64,000 nucleotides of DNA from Mangrovibacterium lignilyticum. GTDB taxonomy: Bacteria > Bacteroidota > Bacteroidia > Bacteroidales > Prolixibacteraceae. This document shows positions 55,447 to 63,314 of this stretch, one piece after another. Position 1 is the first letter of the stretch, and each line of letters starts with the position of its first letter. Position numbers and translations under genes: made by a program. The stretch is from positions 372,001 through 436,000 of the forward strand of contig NZ_WKLH01000003.1 of the NCBI RefSeq assembly GCF_010882175.1. Reading direction: 5' to 3'. The notes under the pieces are model-generated. The model had not been told where the DNA came from. It did not search any database and worked only from the letters and a program-made list of their open reading frames with translations.

Positions 55447-56536
55447 GCGCCAAAAATTCGGTTAGTGATTGTGCAATGTATTGAATTTCTTCTTCAGTAA
55501 GAAATGCATGCATGGGGAGCGACAGCACGGTTTCCGCCAAAAGCGAGGAAACGGCAAAGGTTTCGCCCGGATCAACCAGATCAGCAAATAACTTCTGATG
55601 GGGCAACGGAATCGGATAATGGATGGATGTCGGAATGCCTTTGGTTTTTAAATAGGCTTGTGCCTGGTCGCGGTCGCCCAGGCCGATGGTGAATTGTGCC
55701 CAAACGCTTTCCCGGCCATCCGCAATTTCCGGAATGAAAATACCTTCGGGCAAAAATGCCTTGTAGTGACTAGCTGCTTCCTGACGCGCTGCGATTTCCC
55801 GGTCGAGGTGGCGTAGTTTTACGCGGAGAATCGCTGCCTGAATCGTATCGAGGCGCGAATTTAAGCCAAGCAAGTTGTGATGGTAACGCTCTGTTTGCCC
55901 GTGCTGCCGAAGCGCTTTTATTTTCAGTGCAAGGTCGGGGTTGTTGGTGAAAACGGCTCCTCCATCGCCATAACAGCCGAGGGGCTTCGACGGGAAAAAA
56001 CTGGTTGTAGCAAGGTCGGTCATGGAACATGATTTTTGTTTCAGGTAGCTCGCACCGAATGACTGCGCTCCGTCCTCGATGGTCCATAAACCATACTTTT
56101 CAGCCAGCTCTTTTATCGGGTTGAAATCGGCGCATTGACCAAACAGCGAAACCGCAATGATCGCTTTGGTGCGGGAGCTTATTTTAGCCTCGATCTGTTC
56201 AATGTCAATGTTGAAATCCACGGCCGAAACGTCGACGAAAACCGGCGTGGCGCTCAGCATGCGAATCTGGCTGGCCGAGGCGATGAAGCTAAAGGCCGGG
56301 CAAATGACTTCTTCGCCGGGTTGTAAGTCCAGGGCCATCAACGCGAGCAAGAGCGCATCGGTTCCCGAGGCACAGCCAATAGCATGTTCTACCCCCACAT
56401 AAGCGGCCAGTTCCTGCTCAAGCAGGTCAACCTGTTCGCCATTGATGTAGTTTGACGAGCGCAACACATGCTGAATGGCTTCATCGATTTCGGTTTGATA
56501 GGTCGTGTATTGTCGTTGCAGGTCGTTGAATTGCAT
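55436..56536 (-). CDS. wbpE: WbpE/WlbC-type UDP-sugar aminotransferase
   Basis: A 366-residue DegT/DnrJ/EryC1 aminotransferase, PLP dependent. It should place the amino group at C3 of the keto-sugar made by WbpB. The PLP Lys is in [16 protein letters not shown], and [19 protein letters not shown] and [10 protein letters not shown] bind PLP. As first gene of the wbpE-D-A-B set it is 12 bp after the repeat-encoded frame. No wbpI epimerase gene is seen, so the end product here is the gluco sugar unless an epimerase is elsewhere. Confidence 0.92.
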   Translation of the reverse strand: MQFNDLQRQYTTYQTEIDEAIQHVLRSSNYINGEQVDLLEQELAAYVGVEHAIGCASGTDALLLALMALDLQPGEEVICPAFSFIASASQIRMLSATPVFVDVSAVDFNIDIEQIEAKISSRTKAIIAVSLFGQCADFNPIKELAEKYGLWTIEDGAQSFGASYLKQKSCSMTDLATTSFFPSKPLGCYGDGGAVFTNNPDLALKIKALRQHGQTERYHHNLLGLNSRLDTIQAAILRVKLRHLDREIAARQEAASHYKAFLPEGIFIPEIADGRESVWAQFTIGLGDRDQAQAYLKTKGIPTSIHYPIPLPHQKLFADLVDPGETFAVSSLLAETVLSLPMHAFLTEEEIQYIAQSLTEFLAHEG

Positions 56537-56548
56537 AGGAGAATCGTT

Positions 56549-56989
56549 TTAAAGGGTTGGTGAATGATCTGCAAGGATTAGTGAATCATTTGCAAGCATT
56601 AATGAGTCATCTGCAGGGATTGGTGAATCGCCTGCAGGAGTCAATGAAGCATCTTCAAGAGTTGGTGAATGATCTGCAAGGATTAGTGAATCATTTGCAA
56701 GCATTAATGAGTCATCTGCAGGGATTGGTGAATCATCTGCAGGAGTCAATGAATCATCTGCAAGAGTTGGTGATTGAGCTGCATCGATTCGTGAATCGTC
56801 CGCAAGGGTTCGTGAATTGATGGATGAAATAGATGACTCGCCCGGCAAAGTCTTCAGGTCATCCGACAGGCTTTGAAACTTGTTTGCAAGAAGCCTTGCA
56901 TCATTTGCAGCCGTATTTCCCGGGTCCGTAAACGGATGGGAATCATCTGCAGCGGGTAATGTACTGTGAGTTTTTGCCGGTATTTGCAT
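56549..56989 (-). CDS. Repeat-encoded open frame upstream of wbpE (doubtful gene)
   Basis: A 146-residue minus-strand frame made largely of heptads such as LADDSLT, PADDSPI, PADDSLM and LANDSLI, with degenerate copies toward the N-terminus (AADDSHPF, AANDARLL). It has no signal peptide or domain. The frame remains open across perfect and degenerate repeats and points toward wbpE, 12 bp away, which mildly favours coding. Since the opposite strand is open too, it may simply reflect a 21 bp repeat without stops. Confidence 0.3.
   Translation of the reverse strand: MQIPAKTHSTLPAADDSHPFTDPGNTAANDARLLANKFQSLSDDLKTLPGESSISSINSRTLADDSRIDAAQSPTLADDSLTPADDSPIPADDSLMLANDSLILADHSPTLEDASLTPAGDSPIPADDSLMLANDSLILADHSPTL
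56557..56820. repeat. 21 bp tandem repeat in 105 bp higher-order units
   Basis: The consensus is near GGATTGGTGAATCATCTGCA. Five 21-mers make one 105 bp unit: 56557-56661 and 56662-56766 are near-identical copies, and 56767-56820 is a diverged partial third. On the plus strand it is open as an 87-residue coiled-coil-like frame of heptads (LVNDLQG, LVNHLQA, LMSHLQG, SMKHLQE); weaker copies continue beyond 56880 (CATTTGCAG, CATCTGCAG). Confidence 0.9.
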
Positions 56990-57106
56990 TTCGCCAAAAG
57001 TAACTGAATTCGGATTTTAAAAGTAACAGTAAAACCGGAAAATCGGGCATGAAGGATGGTTTGAAATGTTGGGGGCCTGGCAGAATGAGAATTCTTTTGA
57101 TTATTT

Positions 57107-57114
57107 TACCTTTG
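57107..57114 (+). promoter_or_regulatory. -7 promoter element of the nonulosonic acid operon
   Basis: TACCTTTG fits TAnnTTTG and ends 17 bp before the ATG at 57132, which supports that start over the longer frame from 57066. Confidence 0.55.
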
Positions 57115-57131
57115 GCAATCAAATTGAATTC

Positions 57132-58028
57132 ATGGTTAGCATTATTGTCTGCACATACAACCGCGAGAAATTTATCGGACAATGCCTCGATTCTATTGCC
57201 CGGCAAAGCGCTTCTTCTGATCGCTTTGAACTCATCTTTGTTGATAATAACTCAACAGATCGGACGGTGCAGCTGTTTAACGACTTCAAGCTGAATAATC
57301 CGGAGCTTAATTGCCGGTATTTTTTAGAGTTGAATCAGGGGCTTTCGTATGCGCGGAACCGGGGGATCGCAGAATCGAAGGGCGATGTTGTTGCCTTTTT
57401 GGATGACGATGCGATTGCCTGTGAAGACTATGTTTCGAAGTTGGAGACCGTATTCGCTCAGTCGGAATACGGAGCTGGCGGCGGTAAAATTTTGCCCCGT
57501 TGGGAAACGTCCCGGCCCGATTGGATGGGCGACTTTTTGCTTCCCTTAGTGTCGGTTATTGATTTGGGGAACCAGCAAAAGGAATTTCCGGTGCGTAAAT
57601 ACCCGATTGGTGCGAACATGTTTTTCAGACGTTCGGTTTTGAAGAATGTCGGCGATTTTAACACCCAGCTGGGGCGTGTCGGAAAAAACATGATGGGCGG
57701 TGAAGAGAAGGATATTTTCAACCGAACCCGTGCAGCAGGTGTAAAAATCGGCTATTTCCCCGACATTGACGTGCATCACATTATCCCGCAGGAGAGAACC
57801 ACCGAGGCGTTTATTCGGAAACAAGCGTTGGGCATTGGTTCGAGTGAATCGGCACGAACGCGCACGTCGTTTTTCGCCTACCTGAACAGACTGGTGACCG
57901 AGCTTTTCAAATGGGGCGCCACACTCTTGATTTCTTTGTATTATCTTGCAACTTTCAATTTTAGCAAAGCCCGCATGTTGTGCCGATTCCGGTTTTGGGT
58001 GACAACCGGGCTAATTACTAAGCAATAA
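57132..58028 (+). CDS. GT2-family glycosyltransferase
   Basis: A 298-residue GT-A fold transferase. VSIIVCTYNR opens the nucleotide-sugar domain, VDNNSTD and the DxD motif FLDDDAI follow, and the GGEEKD acid region is the likely base. A hydrophobic segment near the C-terminus (TLLISLYYLATF) may anchor it. The product is probably inverting and acts on lipid-linked surface glycan. It heads a tightly packed run with the next three genes (gaps of 4 and 3 bp, then a 4 bp overlap). Confidence 0.9.
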   Translation: MVSIIVCTYNREKFIGQCLDSIARQSASSDRFELIFVDNNSTDRTVQLFNDFKLNNPELNCRYFLELNQGLSYARNRGIAESKGDVVAFLDDDAIACEDYVSKLETVFAQSEYGAGGGKILPRWETSRPDWMGDFLLPLVSVIDLGNQQKEFPVRKYPIGANMFFRRSVLKNVGDFNTQLGRVGKNMMGGEEKDIFNRTRAAGVKIGYFPDIDVHHIIPQERTTEAFIRKQALGIGSSESARTRTSFFAYLNRLVTELFKWGATLLISLYYLATFNFSKARMLCRFRFWVTTGLITKQ

Positions 58029-58032
58029 AAGA

Positions 58033-58902
58033 ATGCTGAGCATACTATTATCCATACAGAATTTACTTCAGAACCTTACAAGTACCATAGCCTCGCTTGT
58101 TAAAGTGCTGGTATTTTCGAAGAAACCCCAACGCCTGTTGAAACCTCAAAACGATCAGGTTGTTGTATTGGCGAACGGGCCATCGCTAAACAAGATGATT
58201 GATGAAAAAAAGGAATTTCTGAAAGGGAAAGATCTGGTTTGTGTCAATCATTTTCCATCGACAGACTATTATACCGAGTTGAAGCCTCGCTATTTAGTCT
58301 CGTCGGCACCCGATTTATGGCGCGAGGATATTGAGCCATTTTACATGGAGCAAAGTGAGAGGCTTTTTAAAAATATTGCAGAACGGACTTCCTGGGAACT
58401 TATTTTCTATTTTCCGTTTGAAGCCCGCAAATTTCAAAAGTGGCAACGTATATTAGCTGAGAATTTGTTGATTAAGGTTGTTTTCTATAACACAACTCCG
58501 ATTGAGGGATGGCGTTGTTTCCGGCACTTTATTTTTCGGAACAATTTGGGAATGCCCCGGCCTCATAATGTTATCGTGCCATCTACCTTTCTGATGATTA
58601 ACAGTGGGTATCGTGAGATTTACTTGTGGGGAGCCGACCATTCCTGGTTGAAAGATATTTCGGTTGACGAAAGCAATAATGCGCTAATCAACCAAAAGCA
58701 TTTTTACGACGAGCAAACATCAAAAGCAAAACCGTTGGACTGGAAAGGTGTGGGTGCCCGGAAATTGCACGAGATACTGTATAAATTTATGACTGCTTTT
58801 GCGAGCTATTTCGTTATCGACGAGTATGCCAAAAGCCGAAATGTTCATATAATCAATAACACGAAAGGGTCGTTTATCGATGCTTTCGAAAGAGAAACTT
58901 AA
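58033..58902 (+). CDS. GT42/DUF115-like putative nonulosonic acid transferase
   Basis: A 289-residue protein I do not recognise with certainty. After a hydrophobic N-terminus (about residues 4-30) it has VVVLANGPSLNKMI, the NGPSL nucleotide-binding loop shared by MptE/DUF115 proteins and GT42 sialyltransferases, and later GYREIYLWGADHSW, which resembles the GYKEIYLxGxDF region of GT42. It is encoded between a GT2 gene and neuB/neuA-type genes, so a CMP-nonulosonate transferase is an attractive guess. Confidence 0.5.
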   Translation: MLSILLSIQNLLQNLTSTIASLVKVLVFSKKPQRLLKPQNDQVVVLANGPSLNKMIDEKKEFLKGKDLVCVNHFPSTDYYTELKPRYLVSSAPDLWREDIEPFYMEQSERLFKNIAERTSWELIFYFPFEARKFQKWQRILAENLLIKVVFYNTTPIEGWRCFRHFIFRNNLGMPRPHNVIVPSTFLMINSGYREIYLWGADHSWLKDISVDESNNALINQKHFYDEQTSKAKPLDWKGVGARKLHEILYKFMTAFASYFVIDEYAKSRNVHIINNTKGSFIDAFERET

Positions 58903-58905
58903 ACA

Positions 58906-59787
58906 ATGAAAGAGTTTGTTTACAAACCGGTAAAAGTGATTGCTGAAATCGGATGCAACCACAAAGGCGATATGGAAATTGCCAAGGAATTGATTCGCAT
59001 GGCCAAGATTTTTTGCAATGCGCATATCGTCAAATTCCAGAAACGAAATAACAAGGAGTTATTAACCGAAGAACAATATAATGCACCTCACCCGAATCCT
59101 GCCAACGCGTACGGAGAGACTTATGGTGCGCACAGGGAATTTCTGGAATTCAGTTTTGAGCAGCATGCTGAATTGAAGGCTTACTGCGATGAAATGGGGA
59201 TTGAATATTCGACCTCGGTGTGGGATTTAACTTCGGCGAAAGAAATCACGTCCATCAAGCCCCGGATGATTAAAATACCGTCGGCTTGCAACAATAATTT
59301 CGAAATGCTGGGGTGGTTGTGTGAAAACTTTCAGGGGGAAATTCACTTGTCGACCGGGATGACTACAAAGGATGAGATTGAGGAGATTGTTAGCTTCTTT
59401 GAAAATAAAGCGCGAAACAAAGATTTGGTCTTGTATAACTGCACATCTGGCTATCCGGTTCCATTCGAAGATATTTGTTTGCTCGATATTCTTTCCCTGA
59501 AAGAAAAATACGGTTCGCGGGTGAAGGAAATCGGGTTCTCGGGTCACCATCTGGGTATCGCCGTCGATGTGGCGGCTTACGTATTGGGCGCGACCTATGT
59601 TGAGCGTCATTATACCTTGGACCGCACCTGGAAAGGAACGGACCATGCTGCCTCGTTGGAGCCACAGGGAGTTCGGAAGTTGGTTCGTGACCTCGAAGCG
59701 GTTCGAAAATCGCTGACGCATAAACAGGAAGATATTCTGGATATTGAAAAGGTTCAACGAGACAAATTAAAATACCGAAAGTTATGA
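58906..59787 (+). CDS. NeuB-family nonulosonic acid synthase without SAF domain
   Basis: A 293-residue PEP-dependent synthase that condenses PEP with an aldose (or its 6-phosphate) to form a nine-carbon sugar acid. The NeuB barrel is intact: AEIGCNHKGDMEIAKELI, VKFQKR, IHLSTGMTT, SGHHLGIA and ERHYTLDRTWKGTDHAASLEP (cited by its ends, ERHYTLDR and DHAASLEP). The C-terminal SAF/antifreeze-like domain of about 60 residues, usual in NeuB and its kin, is absent. With a fused phosphatase next door this fits a KDN 9-phosphate type route. It overlaps the next gene by 4 bp. Confidence 0.88.
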   Translation: MKEFVYKPVKVIAEIGCNHKGDMEIAKELIRMAKIFCNAHIVKFQKRNNKELLTEEQYNAPHPNPANAYGETYGAHREFLEFSFEQHAELKAYCDEMGIEYSTSVWDLTSAKEITSIKPRMIKIPSACNNNFEMLGWLCENFQGEIHLSTGMTTKDEIEEIVSFFENKARNKDLVLYNCTSGYPVPFEDICLLDILSLKEKYGSRVKEIGFSGHHLGIAVDVAAYVLGATYVERHYTLDRTWKGTDHAASLEPQGVRKLVRDLEAVRKSLTHKQEDILDIEKVQRDKLKYRKL

Positions 59788-60944
59788 GTACGATTGCCTT
59801 TGTTCCTGTGCGGAAGGGGAGCAAATCGATAAAGAATAAAAATATCAAAGATTTTCACGGTCGTCCGCTGGTATTTTGGGTGTTGAATGCCTTGAATGCG
59901 TGCCCCCAAATTGATCAGGTGTATCTGGCAACCGATGGCGATGAAATAGCCGAAGTTGTTGAGACCTTTGGACTCAGTAAGGTCAGCATTTACCGGCGCA
60001 GTGCCGAAAATGCTTCCGATGTTGCTTCAACGGAATCGGTGATGCTTGAATTCATTGAACAGGGACAACTGAAGCCGGATGACGTTTTTGTTTTAGCACA
60101 GGCAACATCACCGTTCACTCAGGCGAACCATTTTCAGGAAGCTTTGGCGCAGTTTGATGCTTCAGGCGCTGACAGCCTGCTTTCTGTTGTTCGGCAAAAA
60201 CGGTTCTACTGGAATACAGATGGTACTCCGTCAAATTACGACTACGCGAACCGTCCCCGTCGGCAGGATTTTGATGGGATGTTTATGGAGAATGGCGCAT
60301 TCTATATTTCAGCGGTTAAGAATATTGTTGCTGCAGGAAATCGCTTGAGTGGAAAAATTAGTTGCTATGAAATGCCTGATTACACTGGACTGGAGCTGGA
60401 TGAGGAAGTTGATTGGGCGATCGGTGAGGTCTTGATGGCCAAATATTATCAGTTCAGAGAAACCTCGGATTTTTCACGAATCAAGGTGGTTCTTTCTGAC
60501 GTTGATGGCGTGCTGACTGATGCCGGCATGTATTATTCGGAATTGGGCGATGAGTCTAAAAAATTCAGCACTTACGACGGAATGGCTTTTCGTCTGATGA
60601 GGGAGCGCGGAATAAAAGTGGGGATCGTAACAGCTGAGAAGTGTGAATTAAACCGACGGCGAGCCGATAAGCTGAAACTTGATTTTCAGTTTCACGGTGT
60701 TAAAAATAAAGTGTCGGTTGTTGAAAGCATCGTTGAGATGCTCGGTGTTAGCTGGGCCGAAGTTGCCTACGTTGGCGACGATCTAAATGATGTTGAAGTC
60801 CTCAGCAAGGTCGGATTTCCTGTTTGTCCGGCCAATGCCCAGAAAGAGGTATTGAAAATCCAGGGTATTCTGAAATTAAAGAGTAGAGGGGGAGAAGGGG
60901 CCATTCGGGAATTTTATGAGGAATCAATCTCAAATATTTGTTAA
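59784..60944 (+). CDS. Fused CMP-nonulosonate cytidylyltransferase and KdsC-like HAD phosphatase
   Basis: A 386-residue bifunctional enzyme. Residues 1 to about 225 are a NeuA-type CTP transferase (VPVRKGSKSIKNKNIKDFHG, then AQATSPF and ENGAFYI). Residues from about 230 are a KdsC-like HAD phosphatase (LSDVDGVLTDAGMYY, IVTAEK, YVGDDLNDVEVL), complete in its three key motifs. The phosphatase would remove the phosphate left by a 9-phosphate synthase and the transferase would then make the CMP sugar. The same domain order occurs in vertebrate CMAS. It ends by overlapping the convergent methyltransferase gene. Confidence 0.9.
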   Translation: MSTIAFVPVRKGSKSIKNKNIKDFHGRPLVFWVLNALNACPQIDQVYLATDGDEIAEVVETFGLSKVSIYRRSAENASDVASTESVMLEFIEQGQLKPDDVFVLAQATSPFTQANHFQEALAQFDASGADSLLSVVRQKRFYWNTDGTPSNYDYANRPRRQDFDGMFMENGAFYISAVKNIVAAGNRLSGKISCYEMPDYTGLELDEEVDWAIGEVLMAKYYQFRETSDFSRIKVVLSDVDGVLTDAGMYYSELGDESKKFSTYDGMAFRLMRERGIKVGIVTAEKCELNRRRADKLKLDFQFHGVKNKVSVVESIVEMLGVSWAEVAYVGDDLNDVEVLSKVGFPVCPANAQKEVLKIQGILKLKSRGGEGAIREFYEESISNIC

Positions 60945-61954
60945 AATTGTTTGCATTTAATTGATTTGAGGATCAACGCAACTTTCATTTTAATTGTGCT
61001 GATTTTAAAAGGGAACATAGATTTAAATCTCTCTGTTTTTGAAAGATAATCTATAATAGGTTTGTATTCATTCATAAGTGGCTGATTATCTTGATCTTGT
61101 CCTTTTGTGAAAATGCATCGAACAAATTCGTCACCAATTATTAGATTAAAGCAATGCTTTTTAAATAAGTTCAGTAGCGAATTTTGGCTAAAGTGAAAAG
61201 TGTGTGCATTCTGAAAATAGAGTAATGCATCCATTTTGTACGATCTGTGGATGTTTTGTATCCCAGGTACTTCTATGTAGATTATCGTTTTGCTAGAACA
61301 TATTTTTTTAACTTTTTTTAGTTCTAAATTCAAATCAAGAATATGTTCCAAAACGTGCGAGTATATTATTACATCTGGAGTGAAGCCATCAGGTAGTTTA
61401 TCCAATGTTCCATATCGAAGATCTAGTCCGAAATTGTCTCTTCCAAATTGTAAGTATTGCTCATCCAAGTCCAAGCCAAGTACATTGCAGCCATTTTCTT
61501 TAAAGAATAATAATATTCCTCCTGCCCCACAGCCTATTTCAAGAATATTCAAACTTCGATTTTTTGGGGTAGGTAGATATTGACCTACATATTTATATAT
61601 TCGTTTGCCTCTCTCATAATAGCTATAAAATACCGCCGTATTTGGAGCATTTCTTCCGCCGTATAATTTCCGATATTCACTATTGTAGAACTTACTATAC
61701 GATTTTTGTGTCATTCGAGGATTTGTATAAACGAGGCCACAATTTTTACAAATCACAACTTGGTGGGCTAGTCCATACCTATCCTTTTGTGTTAGGATTT
61801 CGAAATTATCGGAGTTGCAAATCTGGCAGTTTATATTCTCAAATTTGTATCGGCCTTTGTTGATGTTTTCTTCTATCTTAACCTTAGAGGCTAATTGGAT
61901 TTGATTTAGTCTAAGGTGGGGGGCACCATCGTATTTAAAACGTTTTGAAATCAT
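60941..61954 (-). CDS. Zinc-ribbon SAM-dependent methyltransferase
   Basis: A 337-residue class I methyltransferase. Residues about 40-75 form a CxxC...CxxC ribbon (INCQICNSDNFE and VICKNCGLVYTNPRM); the SAM motif is ILEIGCGAGGILLFF and the later VIIYSHVLEHI is motif II/III. Proteins of this layout methylate sugars or sugar-linked groups in O-antigen and capsule loci. AT content is much higher than in genes to the left, as for the next two genes. It is 2 bp after the next gene upstream and overlaps the NeuA-HAD stop by 4 bp. Confidence 0.8.
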   Translation of the reverse strand: MISKRFKYDGAPHLRLNQIQLASKVKIEENINKGRYKFENINCQICNSDNFEILTQKDRYGLAHQVVICKNCGLVYTNPRMTQKSYSKFYNSEYRKLYGGRNAPNTAVFYSYYERGKRIYKYVGQYLPTPKNRSLNILEIGCGAGGILLFFKENGCNVLGLDLDEQYLQFGRDNFGLDLRYGTLDKLPDGFTPDVIIYSHVLEHILDLNLELKKVKKICSSKTIIYIEVPGIQNIHRSYKMDALLYFQNAHTFHFSQNSLLNLFKKHCFNLIIGDEFVRCIFTKGQDQDNQPLMNEYKPIIDYLSKTERFKSMFPFKISTIKMKVALILKSIKCKQF

Positions 61955-61956
61955 AT

Positions 61957-63270
61957 TTACAAGGAGCGTTGTCTGTTCTGTGGGGTTGATATTAATTCCT
62001 GTTGGGCAGCATTAAAAATGCTATAGTTAATGGAGCCGTAGTTGAAAACTTCCTTCAAGATACTTGAGTATTCAGTTTTGATGGTCTTCGTTGTTTTGTA
62101 CAACGATATGAGATCGTTCAATTCTTCTGGTGTTTCAAACTTGTCATTTAGTCCTCTCAATATTTCGTTTTCATTGAATGAGTATCTGAAAGCAGGAATT
62201 CCCCAAAGCATCGATTCATAGTATGCAGTTGTATTGTATGTAATTGCGAAGTCAAATAGGCGAGACTGAAATAATTCTTTGAGAGTAGTTTCTTTTCCCA
62301 CAATTTCTAGCTTTAGTTCGCTAGTCAGCCTTCCGTAAAACAGACTGTCAAGTGTTGGGTGCAATTTGACATAAAAACTTACATTTAGGATTTCTTTATA
62401 TTTTGACAAAAGTTTTAATAGTAAAATATTGCCCTCATGATATACTGATCTTCCTAGCAATATAAGTCCTGAGTTATAAGTATTTTTTACATTAGGCAGA
62501 ACAACTTCCTTATATCTTGGATTTCCAGCGATAATGCATCTGTTGGGGGAAAATCCAAATTGGGATAATAATTTGACAGTACTTTCTCCCCAGCACAGGA
62601 AATAATCAGACGTAATATTTTCATAGTTCAAGACATCAATTTCTATTTTTTTCCTATAAGGGACAAAAGCTCCATGTTGTAGTCCATAGGTTGGAATTTG
62701 AAGACGGTTGAAGAATAATGTTAGTATATTGTCTGGATATCTGGCACAATTAAAGGCAATGAAGTATTTAATCAAAACCTCTTTCTCAACAAATTTATGT
62801 AACCCATCCAAATAGTTTTTATAATATGTCAAGGAGGCCGAGTAGTATAAAATTTCAGTAATTTTCAAATACTTGAAGTTTCTTATCACCTCCTTGGCAG
62901 ATGTGAAAATATTTTTAACGTTTAATATTATAGATACTTTCTTGTTTGACTTATAGTCAAAGATGACAGACGGTAACCCAATTTCTTTCTTTACTGACCT
63001 GGTAAGGGACACATAGTCAGCCCTTTCGGGGAATAGGTTCGAAATTAATATCTGACGTTTATTAACATAGGGGATAAAAAATTTTGGATGAGGAATTAAA
63101 AAGTAGCGATAAATTGATTTTGCTTTTGGAAACTTCTTTTTAAATGTTATCCTAGCAATGTCTTCAGCAAGCAACTGTGAAATATTATAATCTTTATAAT
63201 TGCATGATTTAAAGAGACTTTTGACAAACTGATATCGCTTGAAGTCATTCGAATCTTCGGTATAATTCAT
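61957..63270 (-). CDS. GT-B type surface-polysaccharide transferase (CDP-glycerol/polysialyltransferase-like)
   Basis: A 437-residue protein. The C-terminal half carries GLQHGAFVPYR, DYFLCWGESTV, AGNPRYKE, VKLHPTLD and NTTAYYESMLWGIPAF, a set common to glycerophosphotransferases and polysialyltransferase-like GT-B enzymes. The N-terminal half is Lys/Phe/Tyr-rich and not recognised. Likely role is assembly or modification of a capsule or O-antigen; donor unknown. Base composition is AT-rich like its neighbours. Confidence 0.65.
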   Translation of the reverse strand: MNYTEDSNDFKRYQFVKSLFKSCNYKDYNISQLLAEDIARITFKKKFPKAKSIYRYFLIPHPKFFIPYVNKRQILISNLFPERADYVSLTRSVKKEIGLPSVIFDYKSNKKVSIILNVKNIFTSAKEVIRNFKYLKITEILYYSASLTYYKNYLDGLHKFVEKEVLIKYFIAFNCARYPDNILTLFFNRLQIPTYGLQHGAFVPYRKKIEIDVLNYENITSDYFLCWGESTVKLLSQFGFSPNRCIIAGNPRYKEVVLPNVKNTYNSGLILLGRSVYHEGNILLLKLLSKYKEILNVSFYVKLHPTLDSLFYGRLTSELKLEIVGKETTLKELFQSRLFDFAITYNTTAYYESMLWGIPAFRYSFNENEILRGLNDKFETPEELNDLISLYKTTKTIKTEYSSILKEVFNYGSINYSIFNAAQQELISTPQNRQRSL

Positions 63271-63314
63271 ATTTGTTAATGTCTTTAATTAAGCGGCTTG
63301 TTTGAGAAAACCTA

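Noticed and set aside
56557-56820. 87-residue coiled-coil protein on the plus strand
   Set aside because: Starts at a TTG inside the repeat, has no ribosome-binding site and is limited to the perfect repeat block; kept as a repeat, not a gene.
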